Positions 8,300-15,299 are shown, counted from the stretch's first letter. The stretch: 41,032 bases of DNA from Candidatus Omnitrophota bacterium (GCA_013287965.1 JABDCU010000014.1:111-41142), one strand, 5' to 3'. Program-made: numbers and translations. Notes: generated by a model from the letters alone, not told the origin.

Positions 8300-8376
8300 T
8301 GGTGGACTCGACAAGGCTCGAACTTGTGACCTCATCCATGTCAAGGATGCGCTCTAACCAACTGAGCTACGAGTCC
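8300..8376 (-). tRNA. tRNA-Val (anticodon GAC)
   Basis: The sequence folds into a full cloverleaf: acceptor GGACTCG/CGAGTCC, D arm GCTC/GAGC, anticodon stem CATCC/GGATG around loop TTGACAT, T arm ACAAG-TTCGAGC-CTTGT. Discriminator A and CCA are encoded. It is the last of three clustered tRNA genes and directly precedes thrS. Confidence 0.95.
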
Positions 8377-8388
8377 CTTAATATTTTA

Positions 8389-8475
8389 TGGTGGGCGGGG
8401 AGGGACTTGAACCCTCACAACCTTACGGTCATAGGATTTTAAGTCCTACGTGTATACCAATTCCACCACCCGCCC
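8389..8475 (-). tRNA. tRNA-Leu (anticodon UAA)
   Basis: This is an 87-nt class II tRNA with a long variable arm. The acceptor GGGCGGG/CCCGCCC is perfectly paired, the anticodon stem TAGGA/TCCTA encloses loop CTTAAAA (anticodon TAA), and the T loop reads GTTCAAGTC. CCA is encoded. It lies 12 nt upstream of tRNA-Val. Confidence 0.95.
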
Positions 8476-8521
8476 AAAAAACAGATGACGGATACACCTC
8501 AACCGCGGCACTTCTTAATGT

Positions 8522-8536
8522 TTCCACCACCCGCCC
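8522..8536 (-). repeat. 15-bp duplicate of the tRNA-Leu 5' end
   Basis: The 15 nt forming the 5' end of tRNA-Leu (8461-8475) recur exactly at 8522-8536 in the spacer between tRNA-Leu and tRNA-Cys, in the same orientation. The copy does not extend into a second cloverleaf. It could be the remnant of a tandem tRNA duplication or of an insertion event at the tRNA. Confidence 0.6.
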
Positions 8537-8557
8537 TGAATCTCTATCCATATATTA

Positions 8558-8632
8558 TGGAGGCGTGGAGCGGAATCGAACCGCTGAATAGTGGTTTTGC
8601 AGACCACTGCCTTACCACTTGGCTACCACGCC
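8558..8632 (-). tRNA. tRNA-Cys (anticodon GCA)
   Basis: A cloverleaf forms with acceptor GGCGTGG/CCACGCC, anticodon stem GTGGT/ACCAC around loop CTGCAAA, and T arm with GTTCGATTC. The discriminator U, typical of tRNA-Cys, and the CCA end are encoded. The first 21 nt of the tRNA overlap the last codons and stop of coaC on the same strand. Confidence 0.95.
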
Positions 8633-9151
8633 AACAATATCTTCCACTTCCGCCAAATGGCCGATGCCGGTGGTGCCGCAGGCTAATTTGCCTTTCACAG
8701 GCTCAATGAATTTAAACCCGTATTTTTTAAGTTTGGCACAATTGTCCTTGACGATCCGGTTGGCATACATCTCATCGTTCATCGCCGGTGCTATAAAAAT
8801 GGGGGCACGGGTGGTTATCACAAAGGTGGTCAGCAGATCATCACTTACACCATTGGCCAATTTCCCTATGACATTGGCCGTCGCCGGCGCGATAAGGACA
8901 AGTTCCGCGCTGCGGGCAAGTTCAATATGCGCCATGCGCCAGGAATCTTTATCAAACATGTCGCTGTGCACAGCCCTGCCTGACAACGAAGACAAGGTCA
9001 ACGGTGTTATGAACCGTTCCGCCTCCCTGGTCATGATCACTGTCACTTCACAGTGAGCGTCCTGGAGCCGGCGGATGATGTCCCCCGCCTTATATGCCGC
9101 AATGCTGCCGCAAACGCCTAAAACGACTTGTTTAGTCTTTGGACTTGGCAT
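8612..9151 (-). CDS. coaC: Phosphopantothenoylcysteine decarboxylase (CoaC domain only)
   Basis: This FMN-dependent enzyme decarboxylates phosphopantothenoylcysteine to phosphopantetheine in coenzyme A synthesis. The flavin-binding fold is complete: GVCGSIAAYKAGDIIRRL, the catalytic-His segment AHIELAR, APATANVIGKLANGVSDDLL, PAMNDEMY and GKLACGTTGIGHLAEVEDI. The chain stops at about 179 residues; the CoaB ligase half of a normal CoaBC (about 400 residues) is not encoded here. The last codons (Lys-Trp-stop) lie inside tRNA-Cys. The start chosen (MPSPKTKQ) overlaps rpoZ by 20 nt; an upstream MQKIKR is the alternative. The order yicC-gmk-rpoZ-coaBC is conserved in many bacteria. Confidence 0.9.
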   Translation of the reverse strand: MPSPKTKQVVLGVCGSIAAYKAGDIIRRLQDAHCEVTVIMTREAERFITPLTLSSLSGRAVHSDMFDKDSWRMAHIELARSAELVLIAPATANVIGKLANGVSDDLLTTFVITTRAPIFIAPAMNDEMYANRIVKDNCAKLKKYGFKFIEPVKGKLACGTTGIGHLAEVEDIVGVVAKW

Positions 9152-9392
9152 TCTTTTTATTTTTTGCATCGTTATACGCGGTAAAGATGTCCCCGCCTTT
9201 TTCCGTGACCTTACCGGCGCGGATCTCATCTAACGCTGTCGTCGCTAATTTCTGGTCGGCAGGCACATTGACCAGCCTGACACCTGTCGTAGCCAACTCG
9301 GTGGCGCGCATTGAAGCCAAACGCACCAAACGATAAACACTCATGCTTGCCTTAGGCAATAATTCTTCGAGCGGCTGATAAGCCATACGCAT
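9132..9392 (-). CDS. rpoZ: RNA polymerase omega subunit
   Basis: Omega (RpoZ) helps fold and assemble the beta' subunit. The 86-residue protein has the PLEELLPKASMSVYRLVRLASMRATEL core and ends in a charged tail. The start MRMAYQPLEE is preceded by AGGAGG at close spacing; the next in-frame ATG (two codons on) has a 10-nt spacing and is equally possible. The longer open frame upstream (22 codons) runs through the hairpin and T run of the leader and is unlikely to be translated. It sits between gmk and coaC as usual. Confidence 0.93.
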   Translation of the reverse strand: MRMAYQPLEELLPKASMSVYRLVRLASMRATELATTGVRLVNVPADQKLATTALDEIRAGKVTEKGGDIFTAYNDAKNKKNAKSKD

Positions 9393-9414
9393 GTTACCTC
9401 CTATTTTGAAACAT

Positions 9415-9444
9415 AAAAACAAAGACAGGGATACCTTCCCTATC
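9415..9444 (-). terminator. Intrinsic terminator or attenuator in the gmk-rpoZ gap
   Basis: On the minus strand an 8-bp stem (GATAGGGA pairing with TCCCTGTC, one G-U) with a 5-nt loop is followed by TTTGTTTTT. It ends either the upstream yicC-gmk transcript or acts as an attenuator in the rpoZ leader, since a promoter-like sequence lies just upstream of it. Confidence 0.55.
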
Positions 9445-9460
9445 TTCCGAGAAAACAATC

Positions 9461-9489
9461 TTTATATCATACTAACCGCCTATTGTCTA
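9461..9489 (-). promoter_or_regulatory. Candidate sigma70-type promoter for rpoZ-coaC
   Basis: TAGACA, a 17-nt spacer and TATAAA are seen on the minus strand directly after the gmk stop. The start would be about 60 nt before the rpoZ ATG and upstream of the hairpin with T run. Confidence 0.45.
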
Positions 9490-9490
9490 C

Positions 9491-10096
9491 CTAAAAACCG
9501 GGACCTATCCCTAAGTCATGGTAAACAATTTGCTCCAGCTTTTCCAGGGCCCTATTTAAGTCCGCATTAATGATCACATGGTCGTAATGCTTGGCTTCTT
9601 TTAATTCCTTGCGGGCCACTTTTAAGCGCAGGCTTAAGCTTTCCCTGCTTTCAGAACCCCTTGCTTTCAAACGGACTTCCAGGACTTTCAGAGAAGGCGC
9701 TTTAATAAATATTTTCAAAGCCTGAGGGAATTCGCTGGCCACGGTCTTGGCCCCCTTGACATCAATGCATAAAAGGACATTAATGCCTTTTTTAAGCAAA
9801 TTCAGCGCCTGCTGTTTAGGCGTTCCGTAATAATTATCAAAAACCCTTTCCCACTCCAAGAAATACCCTTTTTTGATCCTCTCCTCGAAGATCTCTGTGC
9901 TTAAGAACAAATAGTCGCGGCCCTCGCGTTCTCCCGGCCTTTTGGGCCTGGTGGTGGCTGAGATGGATTTGACTAATTTGCCCTTTAACAACGGGCTTAA
10001 CAGCAATGCTTTATGCAGGGTTGTCTTGCCGCAGCCTGAGGGGCCGGATATAATGACGATCTTGGCTTTGGAGGGCGGGGAGTTTTTATTCGACAT
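9491..10096 (-). CDS. gmk: Guanylate kinase
   Basis: Guanylate kinase phosphorylates GMP to GDP. The P-loop GPSGCGKT is at residues 18-25 of the chosen start; the GMP-binding segment SISATTRPKRPGEREGRDY and the YYGTPKQQ region follow, with length near 200. The start MSNKNSPPS overlaps the yicC stop by 11 nt and is preferred over an earlier start nine codons upstream, which would overlap yicC further. The yicC-gmk-rpoZ order is widely conserved. Confidence 0.95.
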   Translation of the reverse strand: MSNKNSPPSKAKIVIISGPSGCGKTTLHKALLLSPLLKGKLVKSISATTRPKRPGEREGRDYLFLSTEIFEERIKKGYFLEWERVFDNYYGTPKQQALNLLKKGINVLLCIDVKGAKTVASEFPQALKIFIKAPSLKVLEVRLKARGSESRESLSLRLKVARKELKEAKHYDHVIINADLNRALEKLEQIVYHDLGIGPGF

Positions 10097-10907
10097 TGTT
10101 GGACTGTTCGCGGATCTTCTCAACCTTGCTTTTGATGGCGATCACCGCAGCGGCAACCACCTTGTCCTGCACCTTGGAGCCGATGGTATTGGTCTCCCGC
10201 TGCATTTCCTGGGCGATAAAATCGAGTTTCTTGCCTGACCCTTCAACTTGCTTTAAAAGCATTTTAGCCTCATCAATATAATGCGCCAGGCGGGCTGTCT
10301 CTTCGTTGACATCATTGCTTTTTTGATAAGAGGAAAATTCATCCGGGCCCATTTTAGATTTACTGTCTTTTAAAAGAGCGCTGGTGCGCGCTTTGATGAG
10401 CCTGATCTGCTGCTGCATGAGTGATAACTGGCCGTTGATATCCACGCTCAAGGCTTTGCCTTCCCGTTGGCGCATGACCACGACCCCCGCCACGGCCTTG
10501 CGTAAGGACTTCTCTAAAACAGGCCAAAGCTCGCCTGCCTGCACGAAAACTTCCTTGGCTTCGACCACTCCGGGCAGGCGCATAATATCAGCGACGGTAA
10601 TGTCATTTTTTATGTGGTGCTTTTTCCCCAGGCTCCTGGCGAAATCCAAATAACGCTTAACAGCATCCTGGTTTAATATGATGTTCGTGTGCGGCCTGTC
10701 AGTGATCTTGACGGATACCGTGACCCTGCCGCGCTTGACGCGGCCGGCAATGATCTTTTGTATCTTGTCCTCCAACGACGAGAATCCTACCGGAAGATAG
10801 AAAGCCACGTCCAGATAACGGTGGTTGACTGTCTTTATCTCCGCAACACCCTTGATTTTTCCAAGGGTAACTTCACAAGCTCCAAACCCTGTCATTCCTG
10901 TTATCAT
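10086..10907 (-). CDS. yicC: YicC family endoribonuclease
   Basis: YicC-type proteins are endoribonucleases linked to mRNA and sRNA turnover. The 273-residue protein opens with the family signature MITGMTGFGACE, then EIKTVNHRYLDVAFYLP. It ends with the DUF1732 domain: ARLAHYIDEAKMLLKQ, then KLDFIAQEMQRETNTIGSK and the C-terminal IREQSNNVE. It lies 8 nt downstream of ndk and overlaps gmk. Confidence 0.94.
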   Translation of the reverse strand: MITGMTGFGACEVTLGKIKGVAEIKTVNHRYLDVAFYLPVGFSSLEDKIQKIIAGRVKRGRVTVSVKITDRPHTNIILNQDAVKRYLDFARSLGKKHHIKNDITVADIMRLPGVVEAKEVFVQAGELWPVLEKSLRKAVAGVVVMRQREGKALSVDINGQLSLMQQQIRLIKARTSALLKDSKSKMGPDEFSSYQKSNDVNEETARLAHYIDEAKMLLKQVEGSGKKLDFIAQEMQRETNTIGSKVQDKVVAAAVIAIKSKVEKIREQSNNVE

Positions 10908-10915
10908 AATGTCCC

Positions 10916-11365
10916 TTATTTTAATATTTCATTTTTCTTAAACCACAGTGCTATTTCCCGGCGAGCTTCTTTCACGTCCGAGGAAACATGGACTAAATTC
11001 TCAAATACACCCTTGGTGGTCACGCGTCCGAATTTGCCGCGCACAGACCTGGGATCAGCTTCTTCGGGGTTGGTGGCACCGGCGATCTTGCGGCACTTGG
11101 ACACCGCCTGGGGGCCGGTAAACACCATGGCCACCACGGGGTTCTTTGCGTGCAGATCCCCCATTAAGTAAGTGACAATTTCTTTAAAGAAAAATTGCCC
11201 GCGCAAATGCCCGTAATGGGCTTGTGCCAGCCTCGGGGAAACCTGTACCACCTTCAACCCCGTCAATTTCAGGTCACCGGCTAAAAATAAACCGATCACG
11301 TCCCCTGCAATGCCTTTTTGCATCCCGTCGGGCTTGATCAAAACTAATACCGACTCCGCTTTCAT
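10916..11365 (-). CDS. ndk: Nucleoside diphosphate kinase
   Basis: Ndk balances NTP pools by phosphate transfer through a histidine intermediate. The N-terminal LVLIKPDGMQKG and the active-site segment ENLVHVSSD (His126) are present, and the length of 149 fits. Residues around the histidine read NLVHVSSD rather than the common NxxHGSDS. The start overlaps the parB stop by 4 nt (ATGA), so translation is likely coupled. It is not a usual parAB partner, though it lies in the same run of genes. Confidence 0.95.
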   Translation of the reverse strand: MKAESVLVLIKPDGMQKGIAGDVIGLFLAGDLKLTGLKVVQVSPRLAQAHYGHLRGQFFFKEIVTYLMGDLHAKNPVVAMVFTGPQAVSKCRKIAGATNPEEADPRSVRGKFGRVTTKGVFENLVHVSSDVKEARREIALWFKKNEILK

Positions 11366-12240
11366 TGACGTAAGATCCCTAAAATACGGTCCAGGTCATC
11401 CAGGGTATAATATTCAATAACAAGCTTGCCCTTGCCCTTTTTGTCCTCGACAAAAACCTTGGTCCCTAGAATTTTCCGCAGCTCTTCTTCCAAAATTTCA
11501 ATATCACGGTTTTTAGGCTTGGCCGCTGCCTTAATAATGTTTTGGCCTTGATGGGCTTTTTTCACCAGGTCTTCCACCTGGCGCACGGAAAGGCCGCGGT
11601 CAATAATGACCTGGGCCATTTTTTTCTGGATGGCAGCGCCTTCGAGGCTTAATAAGGCACGGGCATGACCCATGGAAAGCTTGGCGTCAGCCACTTGTTT
11701 TTGAATTTCTTCGGGAAGGCGCAAGAGCCGTAATAAATTAGTGACCGTAGAGCGGTCTTTGCCGATAGCTTCCGCAACAGCTTCCTGGGTGAATTGAAAC
11801 TCTTCCATGAGGCGCTTAAACCCCAGCGCTTCTTCAATGGCATTTAATTCTTCGCGCTGTATATTCTCAACTAAGGCCAATACCAGAGCTTCCCGGTCCG
11901 TAACATTTTTAATAATTACCGGCACTTGTTCCAAGCCAATGGCCTTTGCTGCCCTTAAACGCCTCTCCCCTGCCACAACTTCATAGCCATGCTCATGCTT
12001 GCGTACTAAGATCGGCTGCAGAACGCCTTTTTCTTTAATTGAAGCCTTCAAATCTTCTAATTTGGCTTCATCGTAATTTTGTCTTGGTTGAAATCTATTT
12101 TCCAGAATGGACATTGTTTTAACATAGGCAACATTTCCAGATGAATTAATTTCCAAACTGGAAATATCATTATTTGAAGATTCAGATGGCTTACTTGATA
12201 TAAGCGCTGATAATCCCTTGCCTAAAGATTTTTTTTCCAT
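11362..12240 (-). CDS. parB: Chromosome-partitioning protein ParB
   Basis: ParB binds parS and spreads as a CTP-dependent DNA clamp to direct origin segregation. The 292-residue protein starts KKSLGKGLSALISS, the conserved ParA-interacting N-terminus. A linker precedes the CTPase motifs (VVAGERRLRAAKAIG and ENIQREELNAIEEALGFKRL). The helix-turn-helix (TQEAVAEAIGKDRSTVTNLLRLLRLP) and the C-terminal dimer domain follow. parA is 11 nt upstream. The linker coding region contains two TCCANNNTGGA palindromes (12101-12111, 12152-12162). Confidence 0.96.
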   Translation of the reverse strand: MEKKSLGKGLSALISSKPSESSNNDISSLEINSSGNVAYVKTMSILENRFQPRQNYDEAKLEDLKASIKEKGVLQPILVRKHEHGYEVVAGERRLRAAKAIGLEQVPVIIKNVTDREALVLALVENIQREELNAIEEALGFKRLMEEFQFTQEAVAEAIGKDRSTVTNLLRLLRLPEEIQKQVADAKLSMGHARALLSLEGAAIQKKMAQVIIDRGLSVRQVEDLVKKAHQGQNIIKAAAKPKNRDIEILEEELRKILGTKVFVEDKKGKGKLVIEYYTLDDLDRILGILRQ

Positions 12241-12251
12241 TCTGAACTCTC

Positions 12252-13028
12252 CTATGGCGTTAATGCCCTATTCGCCAATAAAAACTCTTCTGCTAACTCT
12301 TTGTACTTTAAAGAACCTGCCGAAGCGGCGTCATAAAAATTGATCGGTTTGCCAAAACTTGGCGCTTCGCTTAGACGTATGTTCCTGGGAATAATTGACT
12401 TGTACACTTTTTCCTTAAAATAATTCTTGATCTCATTGATTACTTCATTGGTCAAATTAGTCCTGAAATCTGCCATGGTCATTAAAACACCTTCAACGTG
12501 CAGATCAGTATTAAGCCCTTCTTTGACCAGGGCTATGGTATTTAATAGCTGGGACACGCCTTCCAAGGCATAGAATTCACATTGAATCGGGATCAAAATG
12601 GAATCTGCGGCGACCAAAGCATTGAGCGTTAAAAGACCTAAAGATGGCGGGGAATCTATAAATATGAACTCGTATCTGTCTTTGATAGAGTCCAGGGCTT
12701 TTTTAAGCCTGGTTTCTCTAGAGAGAACTCCGACGAGCTCTATTTCTGCTCCGGTCAAATTGATATTGCAGGGAATGATATCTAAATTATTAACACCTGT
12801 TTTGACCAGGCCTTGGGTAACTGCGATACGGTGAATGAGCACATCATATAAAGACTCTTTAATCTCGTTCTTATTGACCCCTACCCCGCTGCTTGCATTG
12901 CCTTGGGGATCCATGTCTACAATAAGGATTTTCTTGCCTAAAACAGCCAGGGCTGATGCCAGGTTGATGGTTGTAGTGGTTTTGCCTGTCCCGCCTTTTT
13001 GATTGCAAACAGCGATAGTTTTAGCCAT
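12252..13028 (-). CDS. parA: Chromosome-partitioning ATPase ParA (Soj)
   Basis: ParA ATPase forms nucleoid-bound gradients that move ParB-parS. The deviant Walker A KGGTGKTTT lies near residue 11-19, followed by ILIVDMDPQGNASSGVGV and FIFIDSPPSLGLLTLNAL. The chosen start MAKTIAVCNQ gives about 258 residues, normal for chromosomal ParA. An in-frame GTG eight codons earlier lies inside the parS palindrome and is less likely. Confidence 0.96.
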   Translation of the reverse strand: MAKTIAVCNQKGGTGKTTTTINLASALAVLGKKILIVDMDPQGNASSGVGVNKNEIKESLYDVLIHRIAVTQGLVKTGVNNLDIIPCNINLTGAEIELVGVLSRETRLKKALDSIKDRYEFIFIDSPPSLGLLTLNALVAADSILIPIQCEFYALEGVSQLLNTIALVKEGLNTDLHVEGVLMTMADFRTNLTNEVINEIKNYFKEKVYKSIIPRNIRLSEAPSFGKPINFYDAASAGSLKYKELAEEFLLANRALTP

Positions 13029-13043
13029 GCGCGCCTCTGGTGC

Positions 13044-13061
13044 CAGTTTCACGTGAAACTG
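13044..13061. promoter_or_regulatory. parS: parS centromere site
   Basis: The perfect 18-bp palindrome CAGTTTCACGTGAAACTG contains the canonical parS core GTTTCACGTGAAAC. It sits between the Jag N-terminal gene and parA and is about 2.3 kb from the dnaA start. It is the only exact copy I found in the window. Confidence 0.93.
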
Positions 13062-13064
13062 ACC

Positions 13065-13250
13065 TTATTTGATGGTCACCTTAATTTTAGCAGATTTGGC
13101 TCCCCGCATACCAAAAAGTCCACGCTTTTCTTCACAGACAATTTTAATATCAAGCTTATTTTTAGGAAGGCCGAATTTTAAAACAGCCTTATTAATAGCC
13201 TCATTTAAGGTGTTTCCTTCAAACTCACTGGCCTCTGATTTAATCACCAT
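13065..13250 (-). CDS. Stand-alone Jag N-terminal domain protein
   Basis: The 61-residue product matches the Jag_N domain found at the start of Jag/KhpB: EFEGNTLNEAINKAVLKFGL followed by IKIVCEEKRGLFGMRGAKSAKIKV. Jag proteins normally continue with KH and R3H RNA-binding domains; here the frame stops right after Jag_N and the parS site follows 3 nt later. The position after yidC is the normal jag position. A GTG at 13256, overlapping the yidC stop by 4 nt, is an alternative start. It may be a remnant or a functional adaptor; its role is unknown. Confidence 0.8.
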   Translation of the reverse strand: MVIKSEASEFEGNTLNEAINKAVLKFGLPKNKLDIKIVCEEKRGLFGMRGAKSAKIKVTIK

Positions 13251-13252
13251 GA

Positions 13253-14848
13253 TCACTTTTTACCCGCCATTTTGGCTATTTTCCATTGTGTTGCCGTTGA
13301 AAGGATATAAAAAACCAAAAAGTATATCGCCCAGGAGCTGGCAAATTTATAAAACATGCATGTCATCATTACCGGCAAAATGTACATCATCATCTTCTGC
13401 TGCATGGCTTGTTGCTCATCCGTGACGACCATGCTCTTGCTTGATATCTTCTGCTGCATGAACATGATGCCGCCTGTCAAGATTGGTAATATATTAAGCT
13501 CATTACCAAATAAAGGCAAATAAAAAGGAAATATTATCAGGCGGTCCGGCTGGGAAAGATCTTTGATCCACAAGAATCCTTGTCCCTGAAAATATTGGGC
13601 GCGCCACAATATTTGGTATAAAGCCATAAAAAATGGCATTTGTATTAAAAACGGCAGGCAGCCGCCAAAAGGATTGATCTTTTCTCGACGGTAAATCTCT
13701 ACCATTTCCGTATTCAATTTTTGAGGGTCATTCTTAAATCTTTCCCTTAATGCCGCGATCTTGGGTTGGACTTCCTGCATTTTACGCATGGACATCATGC
13801 TTTTCATGGTCAAGGGATAGGTTATGCCATAGATCATCATGCTGATCAAAATAATGGCCACCCCCCAAGATTTAAAAACACCATGCAAAAATGGTATCGT
13901 ATAATAAATAGCCTGCCCTATCCATTCAATTATAGGGAAACTGCTAAAGGCAACGATCTTCTCAAAGCCTTTTTGGTATTTTTTCATGAGCCAAGGATTT
14001 TGGGGGCCGGCATAAATACTAAAATTATAGGTTACACTTTCGCCTGGCGCCAAATTTTTATCTTGAGGCGTAACAGAAACCTTCAGCTGTTTATCGCTAT
14101 CTGATTTGATTTCAAAGGATTTCGTCTCAAATTCGGGTTTAACAATAAAGGCGTGGTAATGGTCCCTAAAGCCAAGCCACTTGACCATTGCTGATCCGAT
14201 TTGATTGTTTTTGTCATTGAATTTATTAGCATTGCCCTTGCGAAATATTTTATTATTTGAATAAACGGAATATTCAAATAGAGCAGTTTCTCTGTTATTT
14301 TGATTAATTTCCATTCTGGATTCATCGATTTCAAATGCTGTGAAACTAAAATTGCTCAGAATGGAAATTTCTGATAAATTTTTAATTTCCATTCTGACAT
14401 TTATTATATACTTATCTTTGATTTCATACGTTTTTGTTATTTGCCAGCTTTTGTCCTTATATACAAGGGAAACTGTTTTGTCATTTAGTTTTTGGCCTGT
14501 GTATGGAACATTTTCAAGACCGCTAACGCTTAATACGTCAGTTATAGGAAAGGGGCTGTTCCTAATAAAATCTATTTTGTGGAGTGAACCGCCCACATTT
14601 GTGTATGAAATATCTTCATTTGTGGTTTTTATTTCATAATCTTGTGTCTTATTAACCGTACTTGTGGTTTCTACGCCGCTGTTTGGGACAATTATATTGG
14701 GGGAGATTGATTTTTCTGTAACATTTTGTGCTGCAGATAGTTGTGAGTTTTTTAACAATTCTGCTTGTTTGGGAGCAATAAAGATCGCTTGATAGCTGAA
14801 TAAAACTACTGCAGATAGGACAATGGCTAAAAGGGTGTTGCGTTCCAT
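13253..14848 (-). CDS. yidC: Membrane protein insertase YidC
   Basis: YidC inserts and folds inner-membrane proteins, alone or with SecYEG. The 531-residue protein has the Gram-negative architecture: an N-terminal membrane segment (residues 5-25), a large periplasmic beta domain (about 60-300) and the conserved Oxa1-type membrane core. The core begins at YTIPFLHGVFKSWGVAIILI, includes KINPFGGCLPFLIQMPFFMALYQIL, and ends in a short tail. The periplasmic-domain coding region is more AT-rich than the flanks and contains three copies of a 13-mer (14306, 14384, inverted 14357). yidD precedes it by 6 nt. Confidence 0.96.
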   Translation of the reverse strand: MERNTLLAIVLSAVVLFSYQAIFIAPKQAELLKNSQLSAAQNVTEKSISPNIIVPNSGVETTSTVNKTQDYEIKTTNEDISYTNVGGSLHKIDFIRNSPFPITDVLSVSGLENVPYTGQKLNDKTVSLVYKDKSWQITKTYEIKDKYIINVRMEIKNLSEISILSNFSFTAFEIDESRMEINQNNRETALFEYSVYSNNKIFRKGNANKFNDKNNQIGSAMVKWLGFRDHYHAFIVKPEFETKSFEIKSDSDKQLKVSVTPQDKNLAPGESVTYNFSIYAGPQNPWLMKKYQKGFEKIVAFSSFPIIEWIGQAIYYTIPFLHGVFKSWGVAIILISMMIYGITYPLTMKSMMSMRKMQEVQPKIAALRERFKNDPQKLNTEMVEIYRREKINPFGGCLPFLIQMPFFMALYQILWRAQYFQGQGFLWIKDLSQPDRLIIFPFYLPLFGNELNILPILTGGIMFMQQKISSKSMVVTDEQQAMQQKMMMYILPVMMTCMFYKFASSWAIYFLVFYILSTATQWKIAKMAGKK

Positions 14849-14854
14849 AGAATT

Positions 14855-15067
14855 TTACCTTACTGGGTCATACCCGCCGTCGGTTATCGGAGAACAGCGC
14901 AAAATGCGGACTATCGCTTTTTTCGCTCCCCGGGCAACGCCAAAGCGCTCAATGGCCTCAATGGCGTATTGCGAACATGAGGGATAAAAACGGCAGTTTC
15001 TACCAAATAACGCGCGGCTTAAACACTGATAGGCTTTTACGCCTGAGACCAGGATCTTCTTGACCAT
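14855..15067 (-). CDS. yidD: Membrane protein insertion efficiency factor YidD
   Basis: YidD is a small protein supporting YidC-dependent insertion. The 70-residue sequence has the family core RNCRFYPSCSQYAIEAIERFG and the end RILRCSPITDGGYDPV. The gene usually follows rnpA; here only 19 nt separate it from rpmH and no rnpA lies between. Confidence 0.95.
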   Translation of the reverse strand: MVKKILVSGVKAYQCLSRALFGRNCRFYPSCSQYAIEAIERFGVARGAKKAIVRILRCSPITDGGYDPVR

Positions 15068-15086
15068 TTGTTAAGCCTGCGTGCTT

Positions 15087-15224
15087 TTAGGGGATAAGTT
15101 TACGGCGGCCTTTGGCGCGTCGACGGCTGAGAACCTTTTGGCCGTCAGAACTCGCCATGCGCTTACGGAATCCGTGTCTTTTTTTCCCAACAATATTGGT
15201 TGGTGTTTTTAAGTGCTTCTTCAT
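15087..15224 (-). CDS. rpmH: 50S ribosomal protein L34
   Basis: This 45-codon gene encodes [20 protein letters not shown] followed by [20 protein letters not shown] and ends RKLIP. The [24 protein letters not shown] pattern is diagnostic of L34. It is the first gene on the minus strand beside the origin and has a strong promoter (15234-15261) whose start point leaves only a short leader. Confidence 0.96.
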   Translation of the reverse strand: MKKHLKTPTNIVGKKRHGFRKRMASSDGQKVLSRRRAKGRRKLIP

Positions 15225-15233
15225 AGTTCGGAA

Positions 15234-15261
15234 ATTATAACACAGGAATGAATGAAGTCAA
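15234..15261 (-). promoter_or_regulatory. rpmH promoter
   Basis: On the minus strand TTGACT (15256-15261), a 16-nt spacer and a perfect TATAAT (15234-15239) precede rpmH; transcription would begin close to position 15228, a few nucleotides before the start codon at 15224. Confidence 0.75.
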
Positions 15262-15271
15262 CAAAAAGAGA

Positions 15272-15299
15272 TTGCAATCAAACAAAGCTTTGTTATAAT
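15272..15299 (+). promoter_or_regulatory. dnaA: dnaA promoter
   Basis: TTGCAA (15272-15277), a 16-nt spacer and a perfect TATAAT (15294-15299) lie about 60 nt before the dnaA ATG and diverge from the rpmH promoter. A near-match DnaA box (CAATCCACA, 15320-15328) lies in the leader and could mediate autoregulation. Confidence 0.7.

Noticed and set aside
8388-8591. Plus-strand 67-codon frame beginning MVGGEGLEP across the tRNA cluster
   Set aside because: It is antisense to tRNA-Leu and tRNA-Cys; peptides of the GGEGLEPS type are a known artefact of translating the complement of tRNA genes.
10689-11171. 160-codon plus-strand frame across yicC and ndk
   Set aside because: Antisense to two conserved genes with overlapping start and stop; no supporting signals.
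12149-12165. ATTTCC...GGAAAT palindrome as a Noc-binding site
   Set aside because: The Noc site is a 14-bp ATTTCCCGGGAAAT with no gap; this one has a 5-nt centre, and no noc gene is seen.
13029-13052. GTG start of parA within the parS palindrome
   Set aside because: ParA homologues begin at MAKTIAVxNQKGG; the extra eight residues are not family-like.
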